A stretch of DNA of 64,000 nucleotides from Luscinia megarhynchos (lineage: Eukaryota > Chordata > Aves > Passeriformes > Turdidae): positions 77,878,905-77,942,904 of the forward strand of contig JAPFBE010000002.1 in assembly GCA_034336665.1 (NCBI GenBank), read 5' to 3'. The notes under the pieces were generated by a model. That model did not search any database. It worked only from the letters and a program-made list of their open reading frames with translations, and had not been told where the DNA came from. Every line of letters begins with the position of its first letter. The first letter of the stretch is position 1. The position numbers were made by a program, and so were the translations under genes. This document shows positions 26,271 to 38,620 of the stretch, piece after piece.

Positions 26271-28195
26271 CTTTCATGCAAATGAAAAGACCTAATCCAA
26301 ACAAAGCCAATAGACAAACTGCAAACTGTGGGCAATATGGACTCGTAAGCCACACATCAGGGAAGCTGACAGAATCACATATATATGCATTTCAGATTTG
26401 GTCTGATTCATAGTTACGGGAAATCAAATATTCCTGTCTAGGAACTTCATGTTCACGAATTTGACAGCAAGAATTTCTTGCTTTTTAATGCGACCAATCG
26501 AGAGAGCAGGTTACGAGATGACCTGCATGAAGGGAGCAGCTAACATCTTTCTCAGACCAGACATGACCCAGAGAGCTATATGCTGACATTAAGGAAGCAA
26601 TCCTTCCAGCATGTTATGGAACATGAAAACTGCTAATGTAAAATAACAGGAGAGGTCTGCAGCTTCTGTGACATGTGGTTGAGTGCTGATGAAGTAAAAG
26701 GCATATCACATCCAAGGAGACAGCTTCTGATAGGCTTTTCCCTCCACTGGAAGTTGGGCCATGTGTCAGATAATGCTTTGCCATGAAATCAACACGTTGA
26801 GAGGTGTTTGGTCATGTGCATGACTGTAAGTCATATGCAGGCATAGATGTTAGGATTTGTCTGTAACAGTCATAATTAGAAAATGAGATATATTTGCATA
26901 TATACGTTTCTCTTTCATATATTTTTGGAAGACTGTTGTACTCTGAATTTCTATGGGAGTTGTTTCGCATGGCATGAAGTGAATGAAGACTATGACACAT
27001 ATGAAGTGGATCCTTAGAGACTCATAATGTATATGGTCATAGTTACTGTATGTTTTAAAAGTTAACTTTATTGATCCAAGTTTCTTAAGTGGTGATAATG
27101 GGACTGTGTCAATTTAAAAGAAATAGATTTCCCATTATAATATTTACTGTGATTTGTATCCCTTTGTCTTCAAAATCACTATAAGAAATCTCAGTCAGGC
27201 ATCTCAGGAACAAGACAGTAAATACCTCAGTTACAATTAAACCTAACATTTAGCTCTGAAATTTATGTCAAAGGCAAAACCAAGCTAGTTCACTAACTTC
27301 AGAATTACAAAAACTTTCCTGCCACATTCAGTGCCAATGGCTCTGTGTGTTCTTGATATCAAACTGAATCAGAACTGAACCTCAGTCAGAGAAGGACTGA
27401 CCACATTTTTAAGATCAAATCTGAGTCTCTACATTCACAAGCTCAGTGATATGCCAAACTCAAAGCAGAACAGGATAAAGGCAGAATTTTAAAGCTCCCT
27501 GCAGCTGCTCTGACACACCAAATTCTTCAAGCGGCTTTTGGCTATCAAAAAGAACAAAAATGCTATCTGCAGTGCCTAATTTGAAAGGCACTTTGCAAGA
27601 ACTGAAGGATGTAATGGAGCCAAGATTTACCAGTTATTAGTATGCCAAGAAAAAAAAAGTGTTTTCTTATTACTTACTACCTCTCACATTAGTTTGATGA
27701 TTAAAATGACTGTATAGCTCGAAAGGAATGTTTTTATACAACATGCCCCTAACAGGTAGAGCAAGTTGATACCAAAACCATCAGGATGAGCATAATTAAA
27801 ATACAATTTTGACTTTATATTAACAGTAGACCAATACACTAATTAAAATCAACATTGACGAAACTTTCTATTTACACTAGTTCAGACAGCACAGGAGGCA
27901 AAGAACTGTGTTTCAGAAGCATATGTGAATGTTAGAGCTTCTGTCATCCAGGTGCCATTTCTAACAGAACACATGTGTGCTGAACAGTTGGCAAAAGAAT
28001 GAAAAAGATTACTGCAGATATATGGGCACACAGAATCTGGAATGACAGAAAATTAAGTCCACATAGAAGGTGACAGACTGCTTGTAAGAAGATATTTTTT
28101 CCTACATTCTCTTCCATCTTCATGCATGTGCACACATGCATGGGAAGGATTAAAAGATAGAGAAAGGATGACGGGTTTTTGATAGATTTTAAACA
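26271..28195. other. Sequence just beyond TRIQK 3' end
   Basis: No gene recognised. If TRIQK uses a more distal polyadenylation site than the one at 28214-28219, part of this stretch would be 3' UTR. A further TTTATT (AATAAA on the minus strand) occurs near 27065. A hairpin lies at 28111-28145. Confidence 0.5.
28111..28145. repeat. Stem-loop with 10-bp perfect inner stem
   Basis: Inner arms 28121-28130 (catgcatgtg) and 28133-28142 (cacatgcatg) pair perfectly around two bases. Outward, cttcc at 28111-28115 can pair with ggaag, which begins inside the right arm's end, leaving a 5-nt bulge on one side. It lies about 500 bp past the TRIQK stop codon, just beyond the first poly(A) signal. Confidence 0.8.
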
Positions 28196-28199
28196 CAAA

Positions 28200-28645
28200 T
28201 GAAGAAAAGATGTTTTATTTGGTATTTCTGCTTTCTTTTCAGAAAGGAACAGGAAACTAATTTGGTTATTAGAAAGCTCTGATTCTGAAATTTGGTCAAG
28301 GCAGATGCTCCTCCTCTGAAATCAGCATCAATACCCATAATAATAGTAGCACCTGTCTTTTGACATCAAAGTTCCTTGCCTGAGAAAAAAATAACGTAAA
28401 CAATAAACTTCATGGATTGTACTGTTCCTCCTGGCCTTGGTGTTAAACAAACACACTTGGCCAGGCATAAGTGTTCTTGTTTTGGAGACCTGGAATGTGG
28501 CTGATGTATTGCAAGACTTCCTTATGAATTCAGACTGCAAGAAATGGCATTGTTTACTGTCCTATAGTGAAGGGACTGTGTAGTGAAGTTCCTATGTAGC
28601 CTTGTTGAAGCTGAAGAGATCTTGATGATAAATTCATTGCATCTG
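28200..28645 (-). other. TRIQK: Likely TRIQK 3' UTR
   Basis: This region directly follows the TRIQK stop codon on the minus strand. The first canonical AATAAA comes about 430 nt downstream, giving a plausible short 3' UTR. The end is inferred from that hexamer only. Longer 3' UTRs using later signals are possible and common in vertebrate genes of this size. Confidence 0.55.
28214..28219 (-). promoter_or_regulatory. Candidate poly(A) signal AATAAA for TRIQK
   Basis: TTTATT on the plus strand reads AATAAA in the TRIQK direction. It is the first such hexamer after the stop codon. Cleavage would be expected about 10-30 nt further on, near 28185-28204. RNA data are needed to know whether it is used. 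Confidence 0.5.
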
Positions 28646-28759
28646 CTAGTTTTCATCTGGATCCAGATCAAGGTCAACTTCATTGGAAACATTAAGATAA
28701 AAAAAAGCATAGAAAGCCAACAAAAATACCAGTATAGCTGCAAGGACAAGGGCAACTTC
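28646..28759 (-). CDS. TRIQK: TRIQK, last coding exon (C-terminal 37 residues)
   Basis: This exon encodes the C-terminal half of TRIQK, a small vertebrate protein reported in the endoplasmic reticulum membrane and possibly linked to cell growth and shape. Its biochemical role is not settled. The exon begins after a strong acceptor, a pyrimidine-rich tract ending in 'tttctacag' on the minus strand. It reads in phase 0: a single hydrophobic membrane segment (EVALVLAAILVFLL, then AFYAFFYL), then the acidic tail NEVDLDLDPDEN and a TAG stop at 28648-28646. Known TRIQK proteins have the same AFYAFFYL core and an acidic end. By my count these are residues 50-86, and the total agrees with the 86-residue family length. 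A T8 run lies inside the segment, and the overlapping frame 28522-28755 is open but is not the gene. The residues NVS just after the membrane segment form an N-glycosylation-type sequon. Confidence 0.95.
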   Translation of the reverse strand, partial: EVALVLAAILVFLLAFYAFFYLNVSNEVDLDLDPDEN

Positions 28760-31700
28760 CTGTAGAAATAAAAGAAAACAAAAATAAAAACCTGTTAGAA
28801 ATAATACTATATTTTCAGATTAATCAGGAGTAAATATTTTTTCCCTTCTATAATGTACATCAAAATAACACCAGACATATATAATTGCATAAGGCATTGA
28901 TGCTTTAAGGAGTTCTCTATTGTAGTCACCATTTCAAATATTGTAGAATCCATTCACTAAATAAAGATTTTGGTGAGTCTGGTATACCATCAGAAAGAAG
29001 ATTTTTAGCTTAAAAGTCTTTAGTTGTACCTAGAAATAGGAGCCTTAAACCTTTTAATTATCCTATTCTTTTTTTTTTAAAGGAAAAGACATAATTCACA
29101 AACCACAGTTTTGAACACAAATTTAAATTATGAATTTACACTGTGAATTTTGATGTTTTCTAGCAATATGTTACTGCTTTTTGCCAACAAATTTGTAATT
29201 TTTTAATGAAGCAAACACAGTATGGTAGAAGTCAATGAAAATTGCTACCTCTACCTCCCAACCTCCTGGCATGCAGTACAATATGGAACTACAAACTCCT
29301 TCAGAATTGGATAAAACTTTTCTTTCTCGTGCTCTGCAATAAAGCAAAAAGCACAACAATTTGCACTTGCCTCTCTTCCCATAAAATATTGCAACTTGCT
29401 GCATCTTCCTTAATTAACATAAAAGAGAATTCCAAAGTATACATGATTTATGGCAGCTTTCAGAAGCAGAAAAATTGTTTTATACTACATATTATACTAA
29501 TTGTGACTGCCTATCATATTAAGGCTGGACTTTATAAAAATATAATTATAGTACAATCATCCCCTTTATTTTTCTTTTATTTCCTATATTTCATTCATTT
29601 GTATTACTTTCAAAGGAACCGTATTTCACATTTTTAAGTTTTTATTTTTCTGTAAGGCACAGGACAATTCCAATAGTGTTGACTCTCATTTTGCTAGACA
29701 ATGAAAGAAGAAAGATAAATTTGTGAACAATCCTTATGTCCCTTCAGCTCACAGAAAGTATGACTCTATAGCTAACAACATCTACTGCTTGACTCCTGAT
29801 CATCATGATGAATTTTTAAAATGGTGCACTCGAGATTCTCCAAAGGTTAGTTAGCACCTCCAAACCTCACTCTCCTTGTAAGGAGAGAAGCAAAACTTCC
29901 CCTCCAATTCTCAGCTTCACATTAAGCTATAAAACAATTACATCAGAACAATCCCAATGTGCTTTTGAAATGAGAGAAGAAAAAAAGTTCAGCGATTTTA
30001 TAACAACTGATCTGAATTGGTACAGAAGATATCACATTGAACCTACTCTGTCAGTGGGACTGAAAGGAGATGCCTACACTGAACTAAGACAACAAGACAC
30101 CCTTGACTGTCCAAGGACAGAGTCTGTCTGCCTTTGGTGTAAGATTCATTGTGTTCTCTAAGAAAGGCCAGGTGAATTCTTCCCAAAAATGACCATTTCT
30201 CCCCTTAGAGTAGAAGGGAGTGCAGATGGTACCTCTTGTGTGCACTGTGGGATTAATCCTACCCAGCACCTCTAGGTTGGTGTTGGCTTTGTGACCAGCA
30301 TTGTCTCCACTGACATGAAGGAGTTAAAACTGTGCATTTCAGTTTTTAAAGTCTAGCCCATAATCTGGCATTCTTCTATAGAACAGCATTTAATTTGCAT
30401 TTACATGAATGCATTATATAGTTTATCAGAATGTTGGATCAATAATTCAACATATGCCATCTAATAAATTTTGAAATACTACTGCCTAGTTGGCATATGT
30501 TCTATAGGAGCATATTCTTTATTCTATAGAAACCTTTGCTTTATATTTTATATGAATGGTTGAGATATATTTTAGATTTGTTTTACCACATTAAAATTGC
30601 TCCTGCAAATTTTCTGAGGCTGTTGGCTACAGATTTCAACTACATTTTCCTCTTAGAATGGTACCATTCTCTGAACTTCATCCTCCCAATTTCATGATTT
30701 GATTTTTTCAAAAAGTACATCCAATTCACTCATATATTAAAGGAAAGTGATTTTTGCTTTGTTGCAGTTGCAACACGTCAGTTTCTCACAAAAGGGCACG
30801 GCAGCATCAGACAGGTTTCATTTATTTCCTTGTATCCACAGCTGTGTTCCCAGACCCATCTGGCCACACAGCTACTAATCTTAAGAGGATGTAATAAACA
30901 AGTGACATACAACTGCAGGCTCCATCTGCTCAGGAGAGTGGACAACAAAACCGTACAATGCAGGCACCGTTCACACTTGACACAGAGAGCAAATTCATTC
31001 CAGTATTAAAAAGTTTTTCCCTTGTTTGGATGCCACACTTCCCATGCTTTCTGTTTTACAATAGGTTTACCTTTCCCCTCCCTTCTCCCCAGTCTCCCTT
31101 ACTAAATGCTGTGGGTAGCAGCAGCAAACTTTTCAGAAACCTCTGCATTAAAGATCTGTGTCAAAGGAAGTGGAATGGGGAAAATCTTGAGTTTCATTCT
31201 CAGGCTGCCCAGTAACTACTTGACAGAAGTAGTTCTTTAATTCCTCTGCCTAAATATCACAATGAGTAACACTGATAACAATATTACTTTCCTTGCACAG
31301 CCACTAGGAACTGAGTGGGTGGATCAGTATTTATTATGCTTGGGAATGAAAACTCTCTCTAAAACTCCAGATTTGAGAATTACGCAAGAAACTTAGATTT
31401 GAGTTACTGAAAAAGGCAGAGCAACAAAAATCTAAAATAAATGGCCTTACAAAGGACATCTGGCTCTCAGCAAGGGATATGCAGTCTCTTAAGAATTGCA
31501 TCCAGTTTATGAACTTTTATAAACATAAATTTTGCAAGGTAAATAGCAAATGAGATGCTACACCGCTGTACTCCATTTGCAACAACAGATATATATTGTC
31601 ATTTTAATTTGTTTTATCCTTTTCAGGCTTTGCTGTTTGTATTTTAAGTCATGCATAGAAATGAAATGTTAAAATACTCCCCGCTTGGAATATATAGCTC

Positions 31701-34700
31701 CCTTTCTCTTGCACTTTATGGATCATCCCCATCATCCTCTGCAAAACCCATTTACTCAAAGGATTTCACCATGAATAATTAAAGAGTAGAGAAAAAGTCC
31801 TATAGAAATAAACTTAAAATGATCAGAGAGTTTTTTTCTCTTTTTTTTTTTTTTCTTCTATGTCATGGTACAGAACACAAGGAAACAACATCCCTACTCT
31901 CAAATCCCAAAGTACAGTCATAGAAGCCTTTAAAAAGTAACAGATTTTTCTATTTTATCCTCTTACATGTAGAATAACATATGTAGAACCCTACTGATTT
32001 CAGTTTGGTAAGTTTTCCAGAAACTTTTCATAAAGGAAACGCATACCATTACAGCATAATGAAGATTTAATTCTCCTATCATTTTTTGGTCAGTTTTATG
32101 TCTCTCATGCCAAAATACTTGGATTATGTCCTCAAAATCACCCTGATCGAGCAAGTGGCAGAGCTGGGATCTAAACAAGATTAATCAGAAGAAGGGGGTG
32201 AGGAAAAAATGTTAGCTATGATAAAGACAAATCTGGACACTGTGAATGGCAGCATCATATCCTACACATTTAGAGAAACACCACACTTCCAGGAAATGTC
32301 ATTGGGGGGTGTTACATGTTTTTTAACTGTCCTTCAAAGAGATTCACACCTTTTTTACCTGAAACCTGCTTAAAACTTAGTGAAAGAGTACCACAAATTG
32401 CTCCCTTTGAAATGCTAAACTCTTCCTAGCTCTTTCGGGAAAGAGACGAAAAGAAAATCATGCTGATCAAGGATAGCTGTAAAAATCAAATATATAGGAA
32501 CTGACAATCTTTTTATCTCATATAGTTCTTAAGTGAAGACTTTAGGTGGATATTCACTGTGATCGTGTTTTAGAGTTTCAACAAAATCATATTTATAAAT
32601 GAATGTTTACTGCCTTAATGCAGGACATTCTACAGCTAACAGAAGGCAACAAAAGTAATTTATGAACTTTTATCCACACTTTTTAGGCTCTAATTTTTTA
32701 CGGTGAAAATTTCAGATGGAAGGAAGATCACTGTTGTCTCAAATAATGAGAACAAGGTGCTAATAGAGAGTCACTGAAATCACCTGGCTATATGCCTACA
32801 AAGCAAAAGGATTCATTCCAAAACAGCTAAACAGAAAATAATATATACAGGTATCAAAGATGCAGACAGTACTTATAAAGGGGAGTACTCTGCCTTGAAA
32901 AACTGTGGCTCTAAGAAGGTCTTTGGATTTCCTGGGCAACTCAGTGTGATTTCTGGATGTACAAAGGTGGAGGGATTTCCAGCAGGGAGATGACCAGTAT
33001 TTATTTTATCACAGACAAGAATGAGAGGTAGTTTGGTTACAGCATGTAATTATATACACCTGTATTTAACTAAAGCATTTCACAGTGTGGGGTCCTTTTA
33101 TCCTGTTTACAACAAACTTTCAAGGTCCAGCTGCAGTTAGATAAGTTCAGCCTTGAACTAAGATGCCATTTTCTAGGAGCAAAAATGATTGAACATTCTT
33201 CAGGAAAATATGGACTTCCATACATGTGAGTCTTTTATCATCTGATCTCTCTCAAAATATACATTTTTATTTAGCAATTAGAAAGAATACTTCAACTTGG
33301 ACTTGTGTGAAAAGAAGGACCTGGCTGCAGGAGTCAGCAAATTCAGCTCTCCTCACTGCTCCTCTCCTTCAGGGCCCTAGGAAAACTCAGAAAATTTCCA
33401 TGGTCAGTTCTACATTCTGAACCCCTGAAGAATCAGGTTATCAAAAGTATTAGAAATCTATGTTTAACTGATCAGACTTTTTTATATAGCATCAGAAGTT
33501 CTCTGATGTTGACATTTTCCTCCAATTGTATTGGAGAAATTAATTTCTAGGTTTTGCTGTTGTTGATTATTCTTTGAACTGCTACAGACTGTTCCTAAGT
33601 AGAGACATAAGAAGGCTTGAGAAAGATGGGCTACTGCTCCAAGCTGGTACAGAAAATCCTCCGAAGATTTTGCTTGGTGCGTCTTCTTCACATGTCAAAC
33701 CACCATGATTATGACACTTAAGTGTTCAGGTCAGGCAAGGGTCTGGTTTTGTTCTTCTCTTTGTACGTGTTGTTTCCCTTCCCTCTCATTTCAGGGTCAG
33801 AGATCAAAGTCTGACTACAGGGATAACTGGGAAATCACACTTTATTCACTGGTGACACATTAAGCTGCTCTGCATATTGTGAGATACTTAAGTTTGAAGA
33901 CACAGTATTTTGGCCATTACAAAGTGCTTAGACTTTGCAGAAAGTATTTGGATGAAATTTTATGATCTGTAACATATAGAAGTGCAGATCAAATGATCTA
34001 ATAGTCTCCTGTGGCCTTAATTTCTACAAAGCTATGAAACTGCATCTTGGCGAATGTAGCAGACCAATTTAGCAGATTATGAACAGTATGAAATTGGAGA
34101 ATATCCTTGGCTAAAATACATGAGGAATGTCTTGTTATCTATTCATATCTAACTTGTTCCAGATGAGATAAAATCTCCATAGTGAGTTATCTCACTACAC
34201 AACAGATTAAGCAGATATGCAAAAGAATGACAGACATTCTATTTAAGTAAGCTCTCACTTTGTTTAGGAAACATTTTTTCCTTGGCTGAATCAATGTACT
34301 GTGTTGCTACTAATTCTCTGTGGAGTGATATTCTGCAGTCAATAATGTCTTTGCAAGTACTTTGCAAATACTACTGTTAAGATTTAGAGAAGAGAGAAAA
34401 CTTCATCATATTTTGCACGGACCACTGATTTGTTCTTGCAGCCTGTGAAAAAAATCTCTCCCCAAGAACTCCCATAACTTTCAATCTCTGCATACCAAAC
34501 TCCAGCTATCTGGGGTCCAACCTTCCACACCTTCTCAAACCATTTTCTGCTTGTCACTCTCCTGCTGGCATGTTTTCCTCATCCAACGAGAGCAGAGCTA
34601 GCAGCAGTGGTGGAAAGGCTTTCCTGCTCTACTTGGTAAGGATGAACAGCTGGGCTTCCACCAGCACAAGCCCCATGTGGGGGGCCAACAAAATGACCCA

Positions 34701-34903
34701 GAGAAAGTTCAGAGGCTCCCTTTTTGGTACTGCTACAAAGAATTTTGTCTTATCCAAACACCAGGAGACATACAGCATACTGCTTTCTCTTGGAGCTGTT
34801 TCTCGAGACAGGGTCCTGCTTTTCCAAGAGACACAATGTATTTTGGCACTGTCTACATTAGTGTCACATAGACAAACAGAGCCAGTACAATAGCTCTGCT
34901 ACA

Positions 34904-34939
34904 ATATTTAATCTTTAAACATGTTTAAAGAGTAAATAT
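34904..34939. repeat. 36-bp near-perfect palindrome without loop
   Basis: Centred between 34921 and 34922. Seventeen of 18 base pairs match, the only mismatch being 34911 (a) against 34932 (g). The core 'ctttaaacatgtttaaag' is an exact 18-bp palindrome flanked by atattta and taaatat arms. It is AT-rich and could extrude a cruciform. The function is unknown. Confidence 0.93.
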
Positions 34940-35984
34940 GACACACCAAGTACTAGCATGGTCACCCTTCTTGAACTAACTTTGGATAGTTATTAGTGCT
35001 GAGCTGCTTCTCTGACATTATCAACACAGATAAAAAACCCTCATTGGGGAAATTAAAAAGTACTAAATGCCAGGGACTGAAAGAAACTTTGTTACTTTAA
35101 ACCTTGCATTAAAATGACAAGGCAATCAAAGTTTGACAAGACAAGCTAATTAGTATGCCAGCGATGAAATGTGAAGAATCTCCAGGGGATTGGTTCTGAA
35201 AAGTTTTATGTCATTTATAGGGCCTTTTTTTAAGCTAATGTTGTCAGCTCTCATGTGAAATACACAACAATTGAATTTCATTATCCTCGTAGAAATTAAG
35301 GAATAAAATCCCTTCACTATATTCTAGCCCTCTTTTTTCCTGCCCTAAATACTACACCAAGTCTTAGTTGACAGCCTGGCATGTAAATTCTTCAGGACAC
35401 TAATGCAAAACAACCCTAGAGTTATCAATGACATAAAAAAGCCTATTGTTTTAAGTGGCTGTATGGTGCTTATTGCATTAGCTTACTGTGAGTTTGTGTT
35501 TCACAGAACTACAAATATATTCCCCTTTCCCAGAGATCTTATACTTTTGTATTTATCCTTCCTCTATAATATTTTTATTGACTTCAACTTAACTTTTTAT
35601 AATAAAAGGTTAATTTATTTTGAAATGCTGCATACTGCATCATGTACTGAACAGATATGTATATACACAAATAAAATACATTCCAAACACATGTATGTGT
35701 CTGGTTTCTTCTCAATGATTTACAAGAACTTTGGACATATCTATTTAAAGTGCCTACTTAGTACATTGCATTGTAGTTATATCACTTTTTTTTCCTCTCA
35801 ACACAGATTGAAATTAATCATCTGCTACAGCAGGGAATTAGGGCCTACATAACAAAAAAAGACTAAAATCCTAGCCTTTGGAAGGTGAATCATGCTGTTT
35901 ATCACCATTACTCATTCCAGGGAAAATGAGGAGCTCTTAAGAGACAGTGGGGAGTGGAAATGGTTTTCTGCTTGGGGTGGCAGG

Positions 35985-36485
35985 TGAATTCCCTCCTGAC
36001 CTACCGCACCCTCCAGGAGCCCTTAAACAACAGATATGAGGCCCTGGAACCTGAGAACCAGGGAGCTGAGAATGTGGATGAAGATCCATCCAGGCTGGAG
36101 GGCAATCTACACCCCCCATCACCATCAAAACCTCCTCAATTAATAAAATAAGAAGGGTAGTTGTCATTGGTGACTCCCCTTTGAGAGGAAAGGAGGGCCC
36201 AACATGCCAACTGGACCCAGCCCATAGGGAGGTGTGTGAGCCTTGGGGAAATCACCAAGAAACTTCCCAGCTTGGCAACGTCCACTGGTTTTCTAGGTGG
36301 ACACATACAAAGTCCCAACAAGACCTAGGATGGGCAAGTGGGACCTCAGGGCCTTGGGACAACTGGTCAAGGGATCTGAAGAACAAATTGTGTTCTCTGC
36401 TGTCCTTCCAGTTGCCATCATACCAAACATAAGTTGTCAAGAATTATTTCAAAAACTACCCAGAAAACAACAGAAGAGTATTTAG
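35985..36485 (+). mobile_element. Orphan internal CR1 fragment: part of ORF1
   Basis: This stretch encodes pieces of CR1 ORF1, the nucleic-acid-binding protein with an esterase-like (SGNH/GDSL) domain. One frame at 36151-36240 reads RRVVVIGDSPLRGKEGPT then CQLDPAHREVC, including the GDS motif of esterase block I and the typical 'DP.HREVC' phrase. Upstream, in another frame, 'NRYEALEPENQGAENV' resembles the linker before that domain. Downstream, again in another frame, 'DLRALGQLVKG' and 'QIVFSAVLPV' continue the same domain. At least two frameshifts and stops break it. It has neither a CR1 3' end nor the 5' UTR, which is unusual because CR1 copies are normally 5'-truncated and keep their tail. 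It lies antisense in the TRIQK intron. Boundaries are approximate, and homology may run past 36485. Confidence 0.85.
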
Positions 36486-38620
36486 GATAGATGTGGAGGA
36501 TAATTGTAAAAAGATAGCACTTGGACAGCTGGACTGAGCAAAACAAGCCATGCTTGAGGGAGGGGTGAAGGTTATGGGGCTTCACAAGCAAGCAGCCTCT
36601 CCAGGGGTATGGAAGGAGATTTCCCTGCAGACACTCCAGGAGCATCTACTGCCCATGGTGAAGTTCTGCTGCTGGAGGGACTGAGCAGGGTGAAGAGCTG
36701 TCACTGCAGGGTGGGAAGAGGTGCACCTTTACCCCAAGACAGTAAATACACCTCGTTTCTGTGCTGAGCATTGTGGGCTCTGTCAGCAGAACTGCAGACT
36801 TTACAGAAATTGCCCATGTTCTGGTAGAAGTACTGTAACATTTAGTAAGCCTGAGGTTGTTGGTATTAAGCAAGCTCAGTGAGAAAGATGCAGTCAAAAG
36901 CTCTGCTTTCCTTCCCCCACAGAAAATCCCTGAAGGAAAGTGCCCAACTTACCTTCTTTTTTGCTTCAGCTCTGTCAGCTTTTCTCAGCAATTTGAAAGC
37001 AAAACAAATTACTGTGATCTATTTGGGGATGATCCAGGTTTGTTTTTTTTTTTTTAAGGTCCAGAAGCACAAAAATATATTACAGCCAGATTTTTTTTTT
37101 TTAAAGGCAGAAGCAGAATTGTAAACCTGAGACATCACACAGTGCAAGTAGCAGAACCCCAGAAACACACCTACTCAGGACCTGAAGAGCACATGTGTAC
37201 CTTGATGGCAAAAGTCCTTTATTCACTAATACTCAAATCTTCATTACATATATGACTACACATATGCCTTCCCATTCACCCTCATTTTTAGGGAAGAAAC
37301 AGGTTTTGAAGGACCAAATGTCATACTCTTCTCACTTGTGAAAGACATGCAAAAATGTGTACATTTTAAAAGAATTAGGCTGCACACTAAGTCTCCAAGT
37401 AGAACATCACTTTTAAAAGGTCACATCATTGAAAGAAAAATGGAAAGAAAAAGGAAAATTTAATAAGAAATGAAGGAAAAGGAACTCAAAAGGTTAATAA
37501 TCTATCCTTTAAACAAAAAAGGCAATCCACTTTTTCTCATTAAAACCTGACACACAGCACTAACTGAGGAGATTATGTTGTGAAAACATACTGCATCGCA
37601 CGGTAATGCTTGATCGAGATCAGCAATCAGGAGCAAAAAGAAAGCACTGTTTCGTGATTATAATAGCAAATTCTGGAAGACAACCAAATACATCATCTGC
37701 CAGCCTAACAGCTGTTACAGCTTGGTAGTAATACCTTGGCATTTGCTATAAGCTGTAACTTGAAAAAATTGATTTCTCATCTGCCAGAAACAAGAAAATG
37801 TTCTCCTTTTAACATTTCTGAAGTTTCTTTTACTAGAATACCCAGTTAATGGATCCACTTTTTTATTTTCCTCAGGCTTCACACTTGTTAATAGTGTACC
37901 AGTTAGATTAAAAATTAAGTTTGAGGAAAAAATAGTGGAGACAACATAAATAATGTGTGTTCAGACATATCCCATTTTGATGGCACACTGGATAGTAGAT
38001 AACAGAAAATATTTCTAATTGTCCTCCTTGCTCATATTCACAGCTGTGATCAAAATTGTTATACTTCATACCTGCCTGAAATGGGAACATTTTCAAAATA
38101 AAGTTTAGTACCTTTCCATATGTTTTGCTGTTAGTTAAGCCTTCTTTTTCCAAGTCAGAGGCAGTACACAAGGATGCAGACTGAGACAATAATGCTGAGA
38201 ATTAACAATACTTAACAAATCCAGTCTTTAAATTACTACTAGTATAGAATGAGAAGAGGTACATGGGAAATGTTTATTGCAATTTGTCTAGCTATATGAA
38301 ATAGTTAAAGAATTTGTTCTGTGTGTAGACAGGCTCCCTAATACCATCAATTTTCTAAGCACACAGTACTTTAAACCTTAAAGTAAGCATGCATCATAAC
38401 AAGGACACAGACTACATAAAATCTTTCAGCACTTTAAATATTCAAGCCATTTTAGGGTTAAGTAAAAGCAGTTCATCATAAATATTTTAGATTCTAGCAT
38501 TCTACTTAGATTTTGAAGTGTCATAAACAATTTCTCTCAGAAATCAATATTCACACAGTACATCTATGGGGAAAAGAAACAAACACAAAGGTGGTTTGAG
38601 CTATCAAAGAGGTTCTCTAC

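Larger units (their letters stand above)
28760..38620 (-). other. TRIQK: TRIQK last intron (about 9.9 kb)
   Basis: Intron between two phase-0 junctions, with donor AAG|gtagag at 38620 and acceptor ctacag at 28760. It is AT-rich. It holds a T-rich run near 31837-31856, poly-T runs at 37043-37055 and near 37092-37102, a 36-bp near-perfect palindrome at 34904-34939, and an orphan CR1 ORF1 fragment at 35985-36485. Open frames such as 35403-35852 (149 codons, plus) show no family resemblance. Confidence 0.9.

Noticed and set aside
28522..28755. 77-codon minus-strand ORF read as its own gene
   Set aside because: It overlaps the TRIQK last exon in the wrong frame. The in-frame reading from the acceptor gives the known TRIQK C-terminus and stops at 28646.
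34570..34893. Possible processed pseudogene or old LTR piece
   Set aside because: Both strands were read and no protein or repeat family was recognised.
35403..35852. 149-codon plus-strand ORF in the last TRIQK intron
   Set aside because: Low-complexity, AT-driven residue composition with no family resemblance.
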